Origin: an uncultured Paracoccaceae bacterium
GTDB lineage: Bacteria > Pseudomonadota > Alphaproteobacteria > Rhodobacterales > Rhodobacteraceae
NCBI GenBank assembly: GCA_947493335.1
Contig: CANLQO010000005.1
Span: 62,001-126,000, forward strand
DNA: 64,000 bases
Direction of reading: 5' to 3'
How positions within the stretch are numbered: the stretch's first letter is position 1; each line of letters starts with the position of its first letter. The translations under genes were made by a program, and so were the position numbers. This document shows, one piece after another, positions 16,272 to 23,449 of this stretch. The notes under the pieces were generated by a model. The model saw only the letters and a list, made by a program, of their open reading frames with translations, was not told where the DNA came from and made no database searches.

Positions 16272-17467
16272 ACCAGATCTTCTCTCACCCCCTCACCGAA
16301 ACTGCCATTCAGCGGCGGGCGCAGGTCTTCACGATCCTCGAAGAAATTTGCCAGGAGCTGGAATGGACGCAGACCCAGTTTGAGAAGGCCCGCACCAGCT
16401 ACGAGGCGGTCGCGGACTGGTTGTCCGGATCGAGCGACCCAATGCTTGTTTCCCTCAATGTCTACTTGCACGGCTCCGGCGCACTCGGCACCTCTATCAA
16501 ACCAATCGGACGCGACGAGTTCGATGTCGACCTGATCAGCTTCATCCTCGGCCTTGGCCCGGAAATCGCACCGGCACGCCTGAAGGCTGCGATCGGTAAG
16601 CGCCTGCGCGAACATTCCTACTACGCGTCGATCCTGGAGGAAAAGAAGCGCTGCTGGCGCCTGAACTACGCCGGTGACTTTCACCTCGACATCTCCCCGA
16701 CCATTGCCAACCCGAACTGCATGAACGGCGGTGAGCTGGTGCCCGATCGCAAGCTGCGGGATTGGCACGCGACGAATCCTCGGGCCTATCGGACCCTCTT
16801 CGACGAAAGGGCGGCCCTGGTCCCGCAGATGACGCAGTCGATCATCGCGGCACAGCGCGATGCGGCGGCAACCGAGCCTTTCCCGGTACGTCAGTCCGTC
16901 AAGGGCATTCTGCGGCGGACCGTGCAGCTCCTGAAGCGTCACCGGGATCTGGAATTCCTGCATGTTCAGGAAGAGATCGCACCGATCTCGATCATCATCA
17001 CGACCTTGGCCATGCGATCCTATGAGATGTGCGTCAGGCGCCACGTTTTCGCCGACGAACTCCAGGTGTTGATCGACACGATCCGCCTGATGCCGGTCTT
17101 CATCGAGCGGCCTCTGGTCAATGGCCGCCAGATCTACGCGGTCTGGAACGAGACCACCAACGGCGAGAATTTTGCCGAGCGATGGAATGAAGAACCCGCG
17201 CGGGTCGAGGCCTTCTATAAATGGCATAGCAAGGCGCTTGCGGATTTTGAGTCCCTTCGTGACCTCGTCGGCCTAGACGCGATTGTCGGCTCCATGAAGG
17301 ACAGCCTGGGTGACAAACTTGTTGCCCGGACCATGAACCGGCGGATGGATGCGCTGAATGAGGGGCGGAAGACGGGGGCACTTGTGCTTGGTGCGGGTGT
17401 TGGCCTGACCACCCAAAAATCGGCCGCTTCGACGCCCGTTCCCAAGAATGAGTTTTTCGGGGACTAG
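16268..17467 (+). CDS. CD-NTase (cGAS/DncV-like nucleotidyltransferase) of CBASS
   Basis: This 399-residue enzyme makes the cyclic oligonucleotide alarm signal. The active site is visible as HGSGALGTSI (residues about 68-77), followed by the acidic pair Asp86 and Asp88 in DEFDVDLI and a third Asp141 in FHLDISPT, the pattern of CD-NTases. The rest is the helical OAS-like core. The C-terminus ends in a flexible tail (STPVPKNEFFGD), relevant because type II CBASS attaches the CD-NTase C-terminus to targets through an E2-type enzyme. It overlaps the patatin gene and is followed after five bases by an E2-like gene. The signal nucleotide cannot be named from sequence. Confidence 0.92.
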   Translation: MNQIFSHPLTETAIQRRAQVFTILEEICQELEWTQTQFEKARTSYEAVADWLSGSSDPMLVSLNVYLHGSGALGTSIKPIGRDEFDVDLISFILGLGPEIAPARLKAAIGKRLREHSYYASILEEKKRCWRLNYAGDFHLDISPTIANPNCMNGGELVPDRKLRDWHATNPRAYRTLFDERAALVPQMTQSIIAAQRDAAATEPFPVRQSVKGILRRTVQLLKRHRDLEFLHVQEEIAPISIIITTLAMRSYEMCVRRHVFADELQVLIDTIRLMPVFIERPLVNGRQIYAVWNETTNGENFAERWNEEPARVEAFYKWHSKALADFESLRDLVGLDAIVGSMKDSLGDKLVARTMNRRMDALNEGRKTGALVLGAGVGLTTQKSAASTPVPKNEFFGD

Positions 17468-17472
17468 GCGCG

Positions 17473-17949
17473 ATGGCGGGATCGACCACGAGAAACCGAC
17501 TGTCACTGCCGCAGCAGTACCTGTTCCTTCAGAGGCCGAAGACGATCTCCGGCGAAGGTGTGCTCGGGCCCGGCCGTTTGGAGTGGCGATTTCGGGCGCA
17601 ACCGACGCCGCTTTCCCGGTCATATCAAGTCACGCTTGTCCTGGAGAAGGACGGGACGCCGGATGTTCGGGTCGTAGATCCTGACTTGAGGTTGCTCGCC
17701 GGTGGACGCGACCTGCCGCATATCTACCATGACCCGGATCGGCTCTGTCTCTATCTGCCCGGGACCGGACAATGGGACGCCAGCAAGCGTCTGGACCTCA
17801 CCATCATCCCCTGGACCCACCTCTGGCTGATCTATTTCGAGGAATGGCTCGTGTCGGACGACTGGAAAGGCGGAGGAAAACACCCTGGAGAAGATGACCC
17901 AGACGAGGGCAACCGCGCGTTGCGCCGCAGCTTGCGCCGTATGCGTTGA
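17473..17949 (+). CDS. E2-like conjugating protein of short type II CBASS
   Basis: This 158-residue protein has the prokaryotic E2 layout: an N-terminal strand region (LEWRFRAQPT, YQVTLVLE), a Pro-rich turn (LPHIYHD), the probable catalytic Cys92 in DRLCLYLPG, and TIIPWTHLWLIYFEEWL with a terminal WKGGGKHPGE. Such E2-only proteins define short type II CBASS, where no E1 or JAB deconjugase gene accompanies the CD-NTase. None is present here: the next gene is on the other strand. It probably primes the CD-NTase by covalent handling of its C-terminus. This is a confident family call by motif order. Confidence 0.85.
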   Translation: MAGSTTRNRLSLPQQYLFLQRPKTISGEGVLGPGRLEWRFRAQPTPLSRSYQVTLVLEKDGTPDVRVVDPDLRLLAGGRDLPHIYHDPDRLCLYLPGTGQWDASKRLDLTIIPWTHLWLIYFEEWLVSDDWKGGGKHPGEDDPDEGNRALRRSLRRMR

Positions 17950-18004
17950 GTTTCATATGATCATTGTTTTCGGGTCGGTTCGGAGATGCCCTGGATAGGG
18001 GTCG

Positions 18005-18763
18005 CTAGAGTTGGTAGAGACGGGAGATCAGGCCGAGGCCAGTTTCTCGATCGATGGGGACACCGAAGGCGTTCGGGTCGAAGTCTGCCAGCCCGTTTAC
18101 CCGCTCCACGTAGGCCCTGAGGTCAGCTTTCAGTGGCTCGGTGACCTCGATGGGCTGATCGGTCGGGAGAAGTTGAAGCAACCTAAACACATCGTTCCGG
18201 TGCTTCCGGATATCGCTTCCCTTGGCATTCGCGTCCCCATCATCCTTTCGCTGAGACAGGTCGACGAATGCTCTGGCCTTGAACGGGATGAGCAGGCGCT
18301 CATCGAGAACAAGAATGTCGTCAATGGCGCGACGGCTCTCGAGGAGTGCCTCATAGTAGTCCGTGTCCAGCAGGATCGCGGAAAGGCTCAGGGTTTCGTC
18401 CGAAACCTCTACCACCGTCAACCCCGCGTCCTCCGGAATTTCCAGCGCCTCTGGTTTGCGCGCAAAGAGCTCGAGCATCGCTGGATACGATGGGTCGGTC
18501 GGCGTGTGGAACCTGTAGAACTCCCGGCGGCCATTGCTGCGTTCGCGCGCCTGGTAACCTCCGCTATCCAGGAAGGCCTTCAGGGACTGTGCGAAGGACG
18601 GATCCACCACCTCTACGCAGAGAACCATGTCGATGTCGTTGGTCTGGCGGAAATCGATGCCGACCTCCTCGAAAATCATCGAACATGCGGTGCCGCCGAT
18701 AACCGCATAATGGTCGGCATGCTCCGCGAAATGCTCTCGAAACTTGTCCAGACCGACTACCAC
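18005..18763 (-). CDS. AbiEii-type nucleotidyltransferase (putative type IV toxin)
   Basis: This 252-residue protein is a nucleotidyltransferase of the AbiEii/DUF1814-like group. The motif YAVIGGTACSMI (residues about 19-30) provides the GG(T/S), and RQTNDIDMVLCV supplies the catalytic Asp43 and Asp45. A later QRKDDGDANAKGSDIRKHRNDVFRL segment matches the helical C-terminus of such toxins. AbiEii-like enzymes transfer nucleotides to tRNA or related targets in abortive-infection modules. The start overlaps the upstream winged-helix gene by seven bases, so the two are coupled. The order, partner first then enzyme, is that of type IV toxin-antitoxin operons. Confidence 0.8.
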   Translation of the reverse strand: MVVGLDKFREHFAEHADHYAVIGGTACSMIFEEVGIDFRQTNDIDMVLCVEVVDPSFAQSLKAFLDSGGYQARERSNGRREFYRFHTPTDPSYPAMLELFARKPEALEIPEDAGLTVVEVSDETLSLSAILLDTDYYEALLESRRAIDDILVLDERLLIPFKARAFVDLSQRKDDGDANAKGSDIRKHRNDVFRLLQLLPTDQPIEVTEPLKADLRAYVERVNGLADFDPNAFGVPIDRETGLGLISRLYQL

Positions 18764-19794
18764 GCGAACTCCTCCAACAATTGTTCCGCAGCGGCTTCCA
18801 GCCGCTCGTCTGGGTTATCGCGGAACTGCAGGTAGAGCGACAGCACATCGACGTCACGCGCACCCGACACGATATCGGGGTCGTACCACCAAACGTCGAT
18901 CGCGAAGTTTGGCTCCTCTTCCTGTTCGACCTCTTTCCCAAACTCGCCACTTTGAATCCGTTTCCAGTCCTTTGGCCCGGCAGCAAAACGCATGATGCGG
19001 GGCCTTGACATAGTAGAGCGCTCCGACAGCGCACTTTCGCCGCCAGTAGGCAAATACTCAGGCAAAGGACTGCCGTAGAAGCCCTTCGGCAGGGAGGGTG
19101 CCCGAAACCAATGTTCGGCTTTGACCGGTGAGCGCAGTCTTGAAGCTGCGGCTTCGAACAATTCTCGAGGAGCTTGGGCGAACTGGATATGCTTGCTGCG
19201 CCCTCGCGTTTCCACATGCGCTAGCTCGCTTGCCTCCAGCTCTTCGAAGGCGCGCCCGATCGACATAGCCGAGTATCGCAAGATTTCCGCGAGATCGCTC
19301 GGTCGCGCGTTCTCCACGTCCCTGAGGTTCAGGTGTCGCAAGAAGAGCGCTTGTGATGCCGGCGAAAGCTGGTTCTCCGCAAAATCACGTCTTCGCCGAA
19401 AATGCTCCCGGAGGTCCATGGCAAGCTGCGGGATGAACAGTTGATTGCCCGGGACAATAAAGGCTACGGACTCCTCGATGAGCCGGCTGCGTTGATAGGC
19501 GGATAGGTGGTCCAGGACCAATACGAGGATTCCCTCAAAGTGGCGTTGGATAGCTCCAAGCTGTTTGGAAAGGCCTGTAGGATTCTTGGCGTCCTCAGAC
19601 TTCGGGACGACGAGCAAGATTGCATGACCGAAGAGTTCTGTTTGTCGGTAGTCGAATCCATTTGCAAGGAAGAGCGGCAGCCCCTTCTCGCTCTCCCAAG
19701 TCTTCAAACTTGCGGACACATGTAAAGCCGCGCGCAGGTGCGACTGCGCAGCCTTTAGGAGGTCCTGAGAGGATTTCGCATCCATATCTAACAT
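18757..19794 (-). CDS. Winged-helix protein, likely antitoxin/regulator of the AbiEii-like enzyme
   Basis: I do not recognise a named family across the whole 345 residues. A MarR-like winged helix is visible at about 165-215 (QALFLRHLNLRD, SDLAEILRYSAMSIGRAFEELEASEL, VETRGRSKHIQF). The N-terminal 130 residues look like a separate fold (LPLFLANGFDYRQTELFGHAILLVVP). The gene precedes and overlaps the nucleotidyltransferase gene, and a perfect 9-bp dyad (19806-19826) lies 11 bases upstream of its ATG. This supports an autoregulating antitoxin. The protein is larger than usual AbiEi antitoxins, which suggests a distinct subgroup. Confidence 0.65.
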   Translation of the reverse strand: MLDMDAKSSQDLLKAAQSHLRAALHVSASLKTWESEKGLPLFLANGFDYRQTELFGHAILLVVPKSEDAKNPTGLSKQLGAIQRHFEGILVLVLDHLSAYQRSRLIEESVAFIVPGNQLFIPQLAMDLREHFRRRRDFAENQLSPASQALFLRHLNLRDVENARPSDLAEILRYSAMSIGRAFEELEASELAHVETRGRSKHIQFAQAPRELFEAAASRLRSPVKAEHWFRAPSLPKGFYGSPLPEYLPTGGESALSERSTMSRPRIMRFAAGPKDWKRIQSGEFGKEVEQEEEPNFAIDVWWYDPDIVSGARDVDVLSLYLQFRDNPDERLEAAAEQLLEEFAW

Positions 19795-19805
19795 GACGTC
19801 GAAAC

Positions 19806-19826
19806 ACTAACACTGATAGTGTTAGT
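19806..19826. promoter_or_regulatory. Operator-like perfect dyad upstream of the AbiEii-type operon
   Basis: ACTAACACT at 19806-19814 and AGTGTTAGT at 19818-19826 form a perfect inverted repeat around GAT, 11 bases before the ATG of the winged-helix gene. A half site (TTAGCG) follows near 19841. Autorepression by the antitoxin is the likely use. Confidence 0.65.
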
Positions 19827-19955
19827 TTTCAAGTTTGATGTTAGCGTTACGTGTAGGGACCACTACGCTCCACTCCCTACGAAGCGTTCAACCAGTGCGG
19901 CACTGTCCCTTTAACCTGTCGACTTTGCCCAACAAGCCGTTTCTTTCCTGATTGC

Positions 19956-20270
19956 TCAGCTGGCGAGTGGTCTTATCCCAAACCCTCGTGTCTCTGTCCG
20001 TAGCGCCCAAACATCGTAGAGGATTTGAAGGTTCAGCCAGTATTCTGCGCTCTGGCCGGTAAGTTCGGACAAGCGCAACGCCATCTCAGTTGAGACCGCC
20101 CGCCTCCTCGTGATCAACTCGTTGATAGATCTGCGCGATACGCCCAACCGATCTGCCAACTGCTGCTGGGTCAGCCCATGCTCGATCAATATGTCTTCCC
20201 TGATGAAATCACCTGGCGCCGGAGGTGGCCCGCCAAGATCCACAGCAGTTTCAATGGTTCGTGTCGTCAT
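19956..20270 (-). CDS. HigA-family HTH protein
   Basis: This HigA-type antitoxin-like regulator of 104 residues, from the ATG at 20270, has the signature PPAPGDFIREDILIEHGLTQ, LADRLGVSRRSINELITRRR and TEMALRLSELTGQSAEYWLN, which together are the HigA/VapI XRE fold with its conserved helix-turn-helix. It overlaps the upstream small gene by 20 bases, on the same strand. HigB toxins normally precede HigA, but the gene before it does not resemble HigB. It is the third gene of a minus-strand operon with a dyad operator at 21357. A role as operon repressor or antitoxin is expected. Confidence 0.85.
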   Translation of the reverse strand: MTTRTIETAVDLGGPPPAPGDFIREDILIEHGLTQQQLADRLGVSRRSINELITRRRAVSTEMALRLSELTGQSAEYWLNLQILYDVWALRTETRGFGIRPLAS

Positions 20271-20568
20271 CCTTGATGAGCTCAATTTCCCAGGTGCTTT
20301 CATCGATAACTGTCAGTTCAAGCGTAAGCGGAACGGGCCAGTCCCAAGTGACTTTGAGCCCTAGCTTGTATTGCTGACGCTTGACGTCTTGCACCACCAA
20401 ATGCGTTCTGCCGCGAAGGTCGGAAAGGCTTGTAGCGGCGAGAGCTTGCATCACGCGCATGCGGATGGCGGCGACGTCTTCTTTCTGCGACGGATCCACC
20501 AAAGACTGCGCTTCGTCGTCGCTCAATCCGAGGGCCCGTTGCACATTTGGGCCAAGTTTGAGTTTCAT
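20251..20568 (-). CDS. Small protein of unknown family upstream of HigA
   Basis: This 105-residue acidic protein starts at the ATG at 20568, which has AAAGGA ten bases upstream. I see no known domain. The first half is helical (VQRALGLSDDEAQSLVDPSQ, IRMRVMQALAATSLSDLRG). The second half alternates charged and hydrophobic residues as a beta meander (LVVQDVKRQQYKLGLKVTWDW, LTLELTVIDE, WEIELIKDDD). It occupies the slot where HigB would be but lacks the HigB fold. It could be a toxin, or a partner of the HEAAH-containing protein encoded just upstream. Confidence 0.6.
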   Translation of the reverse strand: MKLKLGPNVQRALGLSDDEAQSLVDPSQKEDVAAIRMRVMQALAATSLSDLRGRTHLVVQDVKRQQYKLGLKVTWDWPVPLTLELTVIDESTWEIELIKDDDTNH

Positions 20569-21346
20569 GTTCGGACGGTCCTTTTGAGCAAAATACCGAG
20601 ATCTTTCTGAGAGAAGTGAGATCATCGGCTTGCTCAATGTCAGCAGCAGCGGTGTCGAACACCGCACGGCCAAGAAACCGCATCCTAAACTTGAAAACTC
20701 CGCTTCTGCTTCGCCGCTCAACACGAGGCCGCGAACGTCGAAGACTTTTGAGGATAGAAATTCGCTTCTTGAGGTCCCGGACGCGTGACGCGTCGTCCAC
20801 AGTTCCGTGCCCGGACACTCTGTTTCCAGTGGCGACCGCACAGGAACGAAGCGCTGAGTGTGAAAGCGCACGTAATAGGGTCAGGCGCCGTACTAATTTG
20901 AAGGACGTCCAAATCTGGTCCAGATCGTAGTCTGTGCTTCCACGTCCGAGAGCAATCGAGCCTTGTTCGTAGTGCCGATTGTGACGTCGCTTGGCGAGCG
21001 TCACGTGAGCGGCCTCATGTATGGCCACGTTACGGGTGAATGAAGCTTTGAACCTTTTTGGGTTCGCAGGGACAACATCCAAATGATAGGCCGAAGCACT
21101 AGGGCGGACTGTAATGCACCGAGCAAGATCCTTGGCAGAGACTGCCTTCGGCGTTCGACGAGGAAATTCATTGCTCGACAAGAATAAGGACTGGTGTTCC
21201 AGTTCACGCAGCCGCGACGCGAGCTTTAAGAGCTTAACGGATGCGCTTCTGGGAAGCACAGAACCGTATTGCGTAGCGTCCACACCGAATGTGAAACGCT
21301 TCAGGCTCCTCTCTATATGGTCATATTTGGCTGCCACTCTGCTCAT
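20565..21346 (-). CDS. HEAAH-motif (zincin-like) protein, probably frameshifted near its end
   Basis: The frame opening at the ATG at 21346 encodes a protein with FTRNVAIHEAAHVTLAKRRH at about residues 103-122, an HExxH zinc-protease motif, followed by IALGRGSTDYDLDQIW. The family is not recognised. The reading frame stays open to 20318, but from about 20600 it becomes Arg-rich and overlaps the downstream gene, so it is not credible there. A single inserted base near 20600-20612 would join it to a frame that stops as ATGA over the ATG at 20568, the usual operon junction. I mark that as the likely true end. It may be inactive in this strain, or the read may carry an error. Confidence 0.45.
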
Positions 21347-21356
21347 GAGTAACCAT

Positions 21357-21373
21357 GTAACGCGCTGCGTTAC
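21357..21373. promoter_or_regulatory. Operator-like dyad upstream of the HEAAH/HigA operon
   Basis: GTAACGC at 21357-21363 and GCGTTAC at 21367-21373 form a perfect 7-bp inverted repeat around GCT, ten bases before the ATG at 21346. It is a likely autoregulatory site for the HigA-type protein encoded third in the operon. Confidence 0.6.
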
Positions 21374-21541
21374 AAATGTCAATGACTAGGTAATAAGCGT
21401 AAGTCTGGAGCGCCGGCTTGGCTTGGATGCTAACCAAAAAGAGCTTCTCGCGATCTTTGGGCGCGGGAGCGGCGTTAGCGCACGGAGATCGCCCGGCAGA
21501 CCGGTAACGATAATGGGACCCACTATCAACTTTTGGGTTGG

Positions 21542-23449
21542 TTACGGCTCACACGCAGGAGCAACGGGACCGCGTGGTCTGTCCGAATTAAAAATGCGGA
21601 TTGGGATATCGTGCGTTTCCCATTTGGAGGGATAGAGTATCTTTGGACGCGTCACGTCACATAGTGCCTCGGCAAGATCCGTGCCGGTATTTTCGCATTG
21701 TTCCCCTGTTGATCGGGTCCCCGATAGTTCAAGCTCCATCAATTTTGGCTCTAATATTGGTGAAGTCGTTGCCAATATTCGCAGCAGTATGCGACCTGGA
21801 GCGCTCGGAGTAAATTCTCCGGCTAACATCGCACCCGAACCGGGCATGAGTTGCGTTGCAGGCAAATTATTCTGAGGGTCGGCAAGCCAGATCCAGGCAT
21901 TGGAGGGTGAGGAAGGACCATTCAGCGCGTATGCGTAAATGTTGACCGTATCCAGCACGGAGCGGTTAACGACGCAGATACCATAGCTCTTGCCGACGCT
22001 CACCGCGATCTCTGACCCGACCGTGCCAGGGATGCGTCCGACGTTTGCCACATTAGTCATTTGTACGCGCACCTCGAGCGTCAGATCTGGGGAATCGTTA
22101 ACACGCCGGACAAATCCATTATACTGGGTCAGCTTGTCCATATAGTCGGCTAGCACTGCAGGCTCTAGGTTCCCGTCCGAAGTCGGGTTCTTGTAAGCAG
22201 TTCCATCAGGTGCAAGGATTGCGAGTCCCGCTTGATCTTCGAGAAATCGTACGTCGGCTAGTGCCTCATGATCGACCATCATGATATAGTTTCTTTGCGC
22301 TGCGATCTGCGTAAACAAATCCCGCAAAGCCTCATCGGCCCAGACGCGCAATTGGTCGTCGCCATAACTGCGATTGCGCAAAACAAAATAGGCAGTGTCA
22401 GGTAGGCTGTGGTCTTCAGCCTGCAGGATCGCGAAGTCCTGCGAGAGTTGTTCGACCCGCGCCATTATTCCCTCTCCAGGGAGCGCTTGGGCCGCTAGCA
22501 ACGCGGTCGGATATCCCTCGAATACAGTTCCTCTATCAAAACCCATCATAGCACCAGCGCGGATCAAGAAACCGGTTGCGCTGCTTTCACCACTCAAGAT
22601 CGCATGAGGCGCTTCGAAATTTTCTCCGAAGACCGGACCGTCACGCGGTCCTTCGGAAGTGGTTTGCTGGTGGCTCCCATACTTGGCTAGTCTACCGTCT
22701 ACTTTGGCCAACGCTTCGCGGTAGGACTGCACTGGGCCAGATAGAACTTCGATGAATTCGCGCGTGAAATTGCCGTAAGTGGACTCGGGGGACTGACCAG
22801 ACTCGTAGGCCCATCCTTGTGCATCGGACGCAGCGATAAATACTGGCTGCGGGCCTGTCCTCGAAACCAGCGGTTCCCACGATCTGCTATTCGGCTCTAT
22901 CGTATCTGTATTGGTTGGCGGTGCTCGCTTTTCGGTCATGCTCGACCGGAGCCCAGTGCCTGAATTGCAGGCGTCTAGTATGACAACGGTGTTGACGCCT
23001 CTTTCGGCTAAAGCGCTGATCTTAGCACCAAGCACATCGTCTGTTATGTCTCCGATGCTGTTACTTGATCGCCCATCAAACGGAATGATTGTCTCGTCCA
23101 CGCCGTCGGCTTCATCATCGTTTAAATCTGGCTGCCATGATCCGTGACCCGAGAAATAGAAGATTGCGGTGTCGCCTGGTCTTGATGCTCCAAGGTGCGC
23201 CTCAATTGCATCCAGAATTGCTTCACCAGTAGCGTGCTGGTCGGTCAAAGTGCTTATGTTTGCTGGAAGCGCTCCAAAGCGAGAAACAAGGAGCCCTTCC
23301 ATTGCCCTCACATCGTTGATCGGACCATCTAATTTCGCAATTCCGCTGTCTGCGGGATAGTCGCCAACGCCGATCAGTAGCGCTCTGAGCTCTCCAGCTT
23401 GAGCACAGAGCGGCAGCAGGCAAGCAAAAAGAATTACCCGATAGATCAT
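21542..23449 (-). CDS. Exported caspase-family (C14) protease, last gene of the operon
   Basis: This 635-residue protein has a signal peptide (MIYRVILFACLLPLCAQAGE) and a caspase-fold domain at about residues 20-270. The strand LRALLIGVGDYP opens it, the catalytic His102 lies in FYFSGHGSW, and Cys161 in VVILDACNSG. The segment DDEADGVDETIIPFDG between them is typical of bacterial metacaspases. From about residue 440 a beta-rich region (SYGICVVNRSVLDTVNIYAYAL ... AGEFTPSAPGRILLRILAT) resembles DUF4384-like domains that often follow such caspases. Its ATG overlaps the stop of the previous gene (ATGA). Arg/Lys specificity is usual for metacaspases but not proven here. Confidence 0.85.
   Translation of the reverse strand: MIYRVILFACLLPLCAQAGELRALLIGVGDYPADSGIAKLDGPINDVRAMEGLLVSRFGALPANISTLTDQHATGEAILDAIEAHLGASRPGDTAIFYFSGHGSWQPDLNDDEADGVDETIIPFDGRSSNSIGDITDDVLGAKISALAERGVNTVVILDACNSGTGLRSSMTEKRAPPTNTDTIEPNSRSWEPLVSRTGPQPVFIAASDAQGWAYESGQSPESTYGNFTREFIEVLSGPVQSYREALAKVDGRLAKYGSHQQTTSEGPRDGPVFGENFEAPHAILSGESSATGFLIRAGAMMGFDRGTVFEGYPTALLAAQALPGEGIMARVEQLSQDFAILQAEDHSLPDTAYFVLRNRSYGDDQLRVWADEALRDLFTQIAAQRNYIMMVDHEALADVRFLEDQAGLAILAPDGTAYKNPTSDGNLEPAVLADYMDKLTQYNGFVRRVNDSPDLTLEVRVQMTNVANVGRIPGTVGSEIAVSVGKSYGICVVNRSVLDTVNIYAYALNGPSSPSNAWIWLADPQNNLPATQLMPGSGAMLAGEFTPSAPGRILLRILATTSPILEPKLMELELSGTRSTGEQCENTGTDLAEALCDVTRPKILYPSKWETHDIPIRIFNSDRPRGPVAPACEP

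Noticed and set aside
20318-20564. Continuation of the HEAAH frame to 20318
   Set aside because: The sequence is Arg-rich and antithetical in style to the start of the protein, and it overlaps a credible gene in another frame; a frameshift is more likely.
20251-20568. HigB toxin assignment for the gene before HigA
   Set aside because: Position fits, but the sequence lacks HigB/RelE features such as a basic core with the conserved Arg/Tyr segments.
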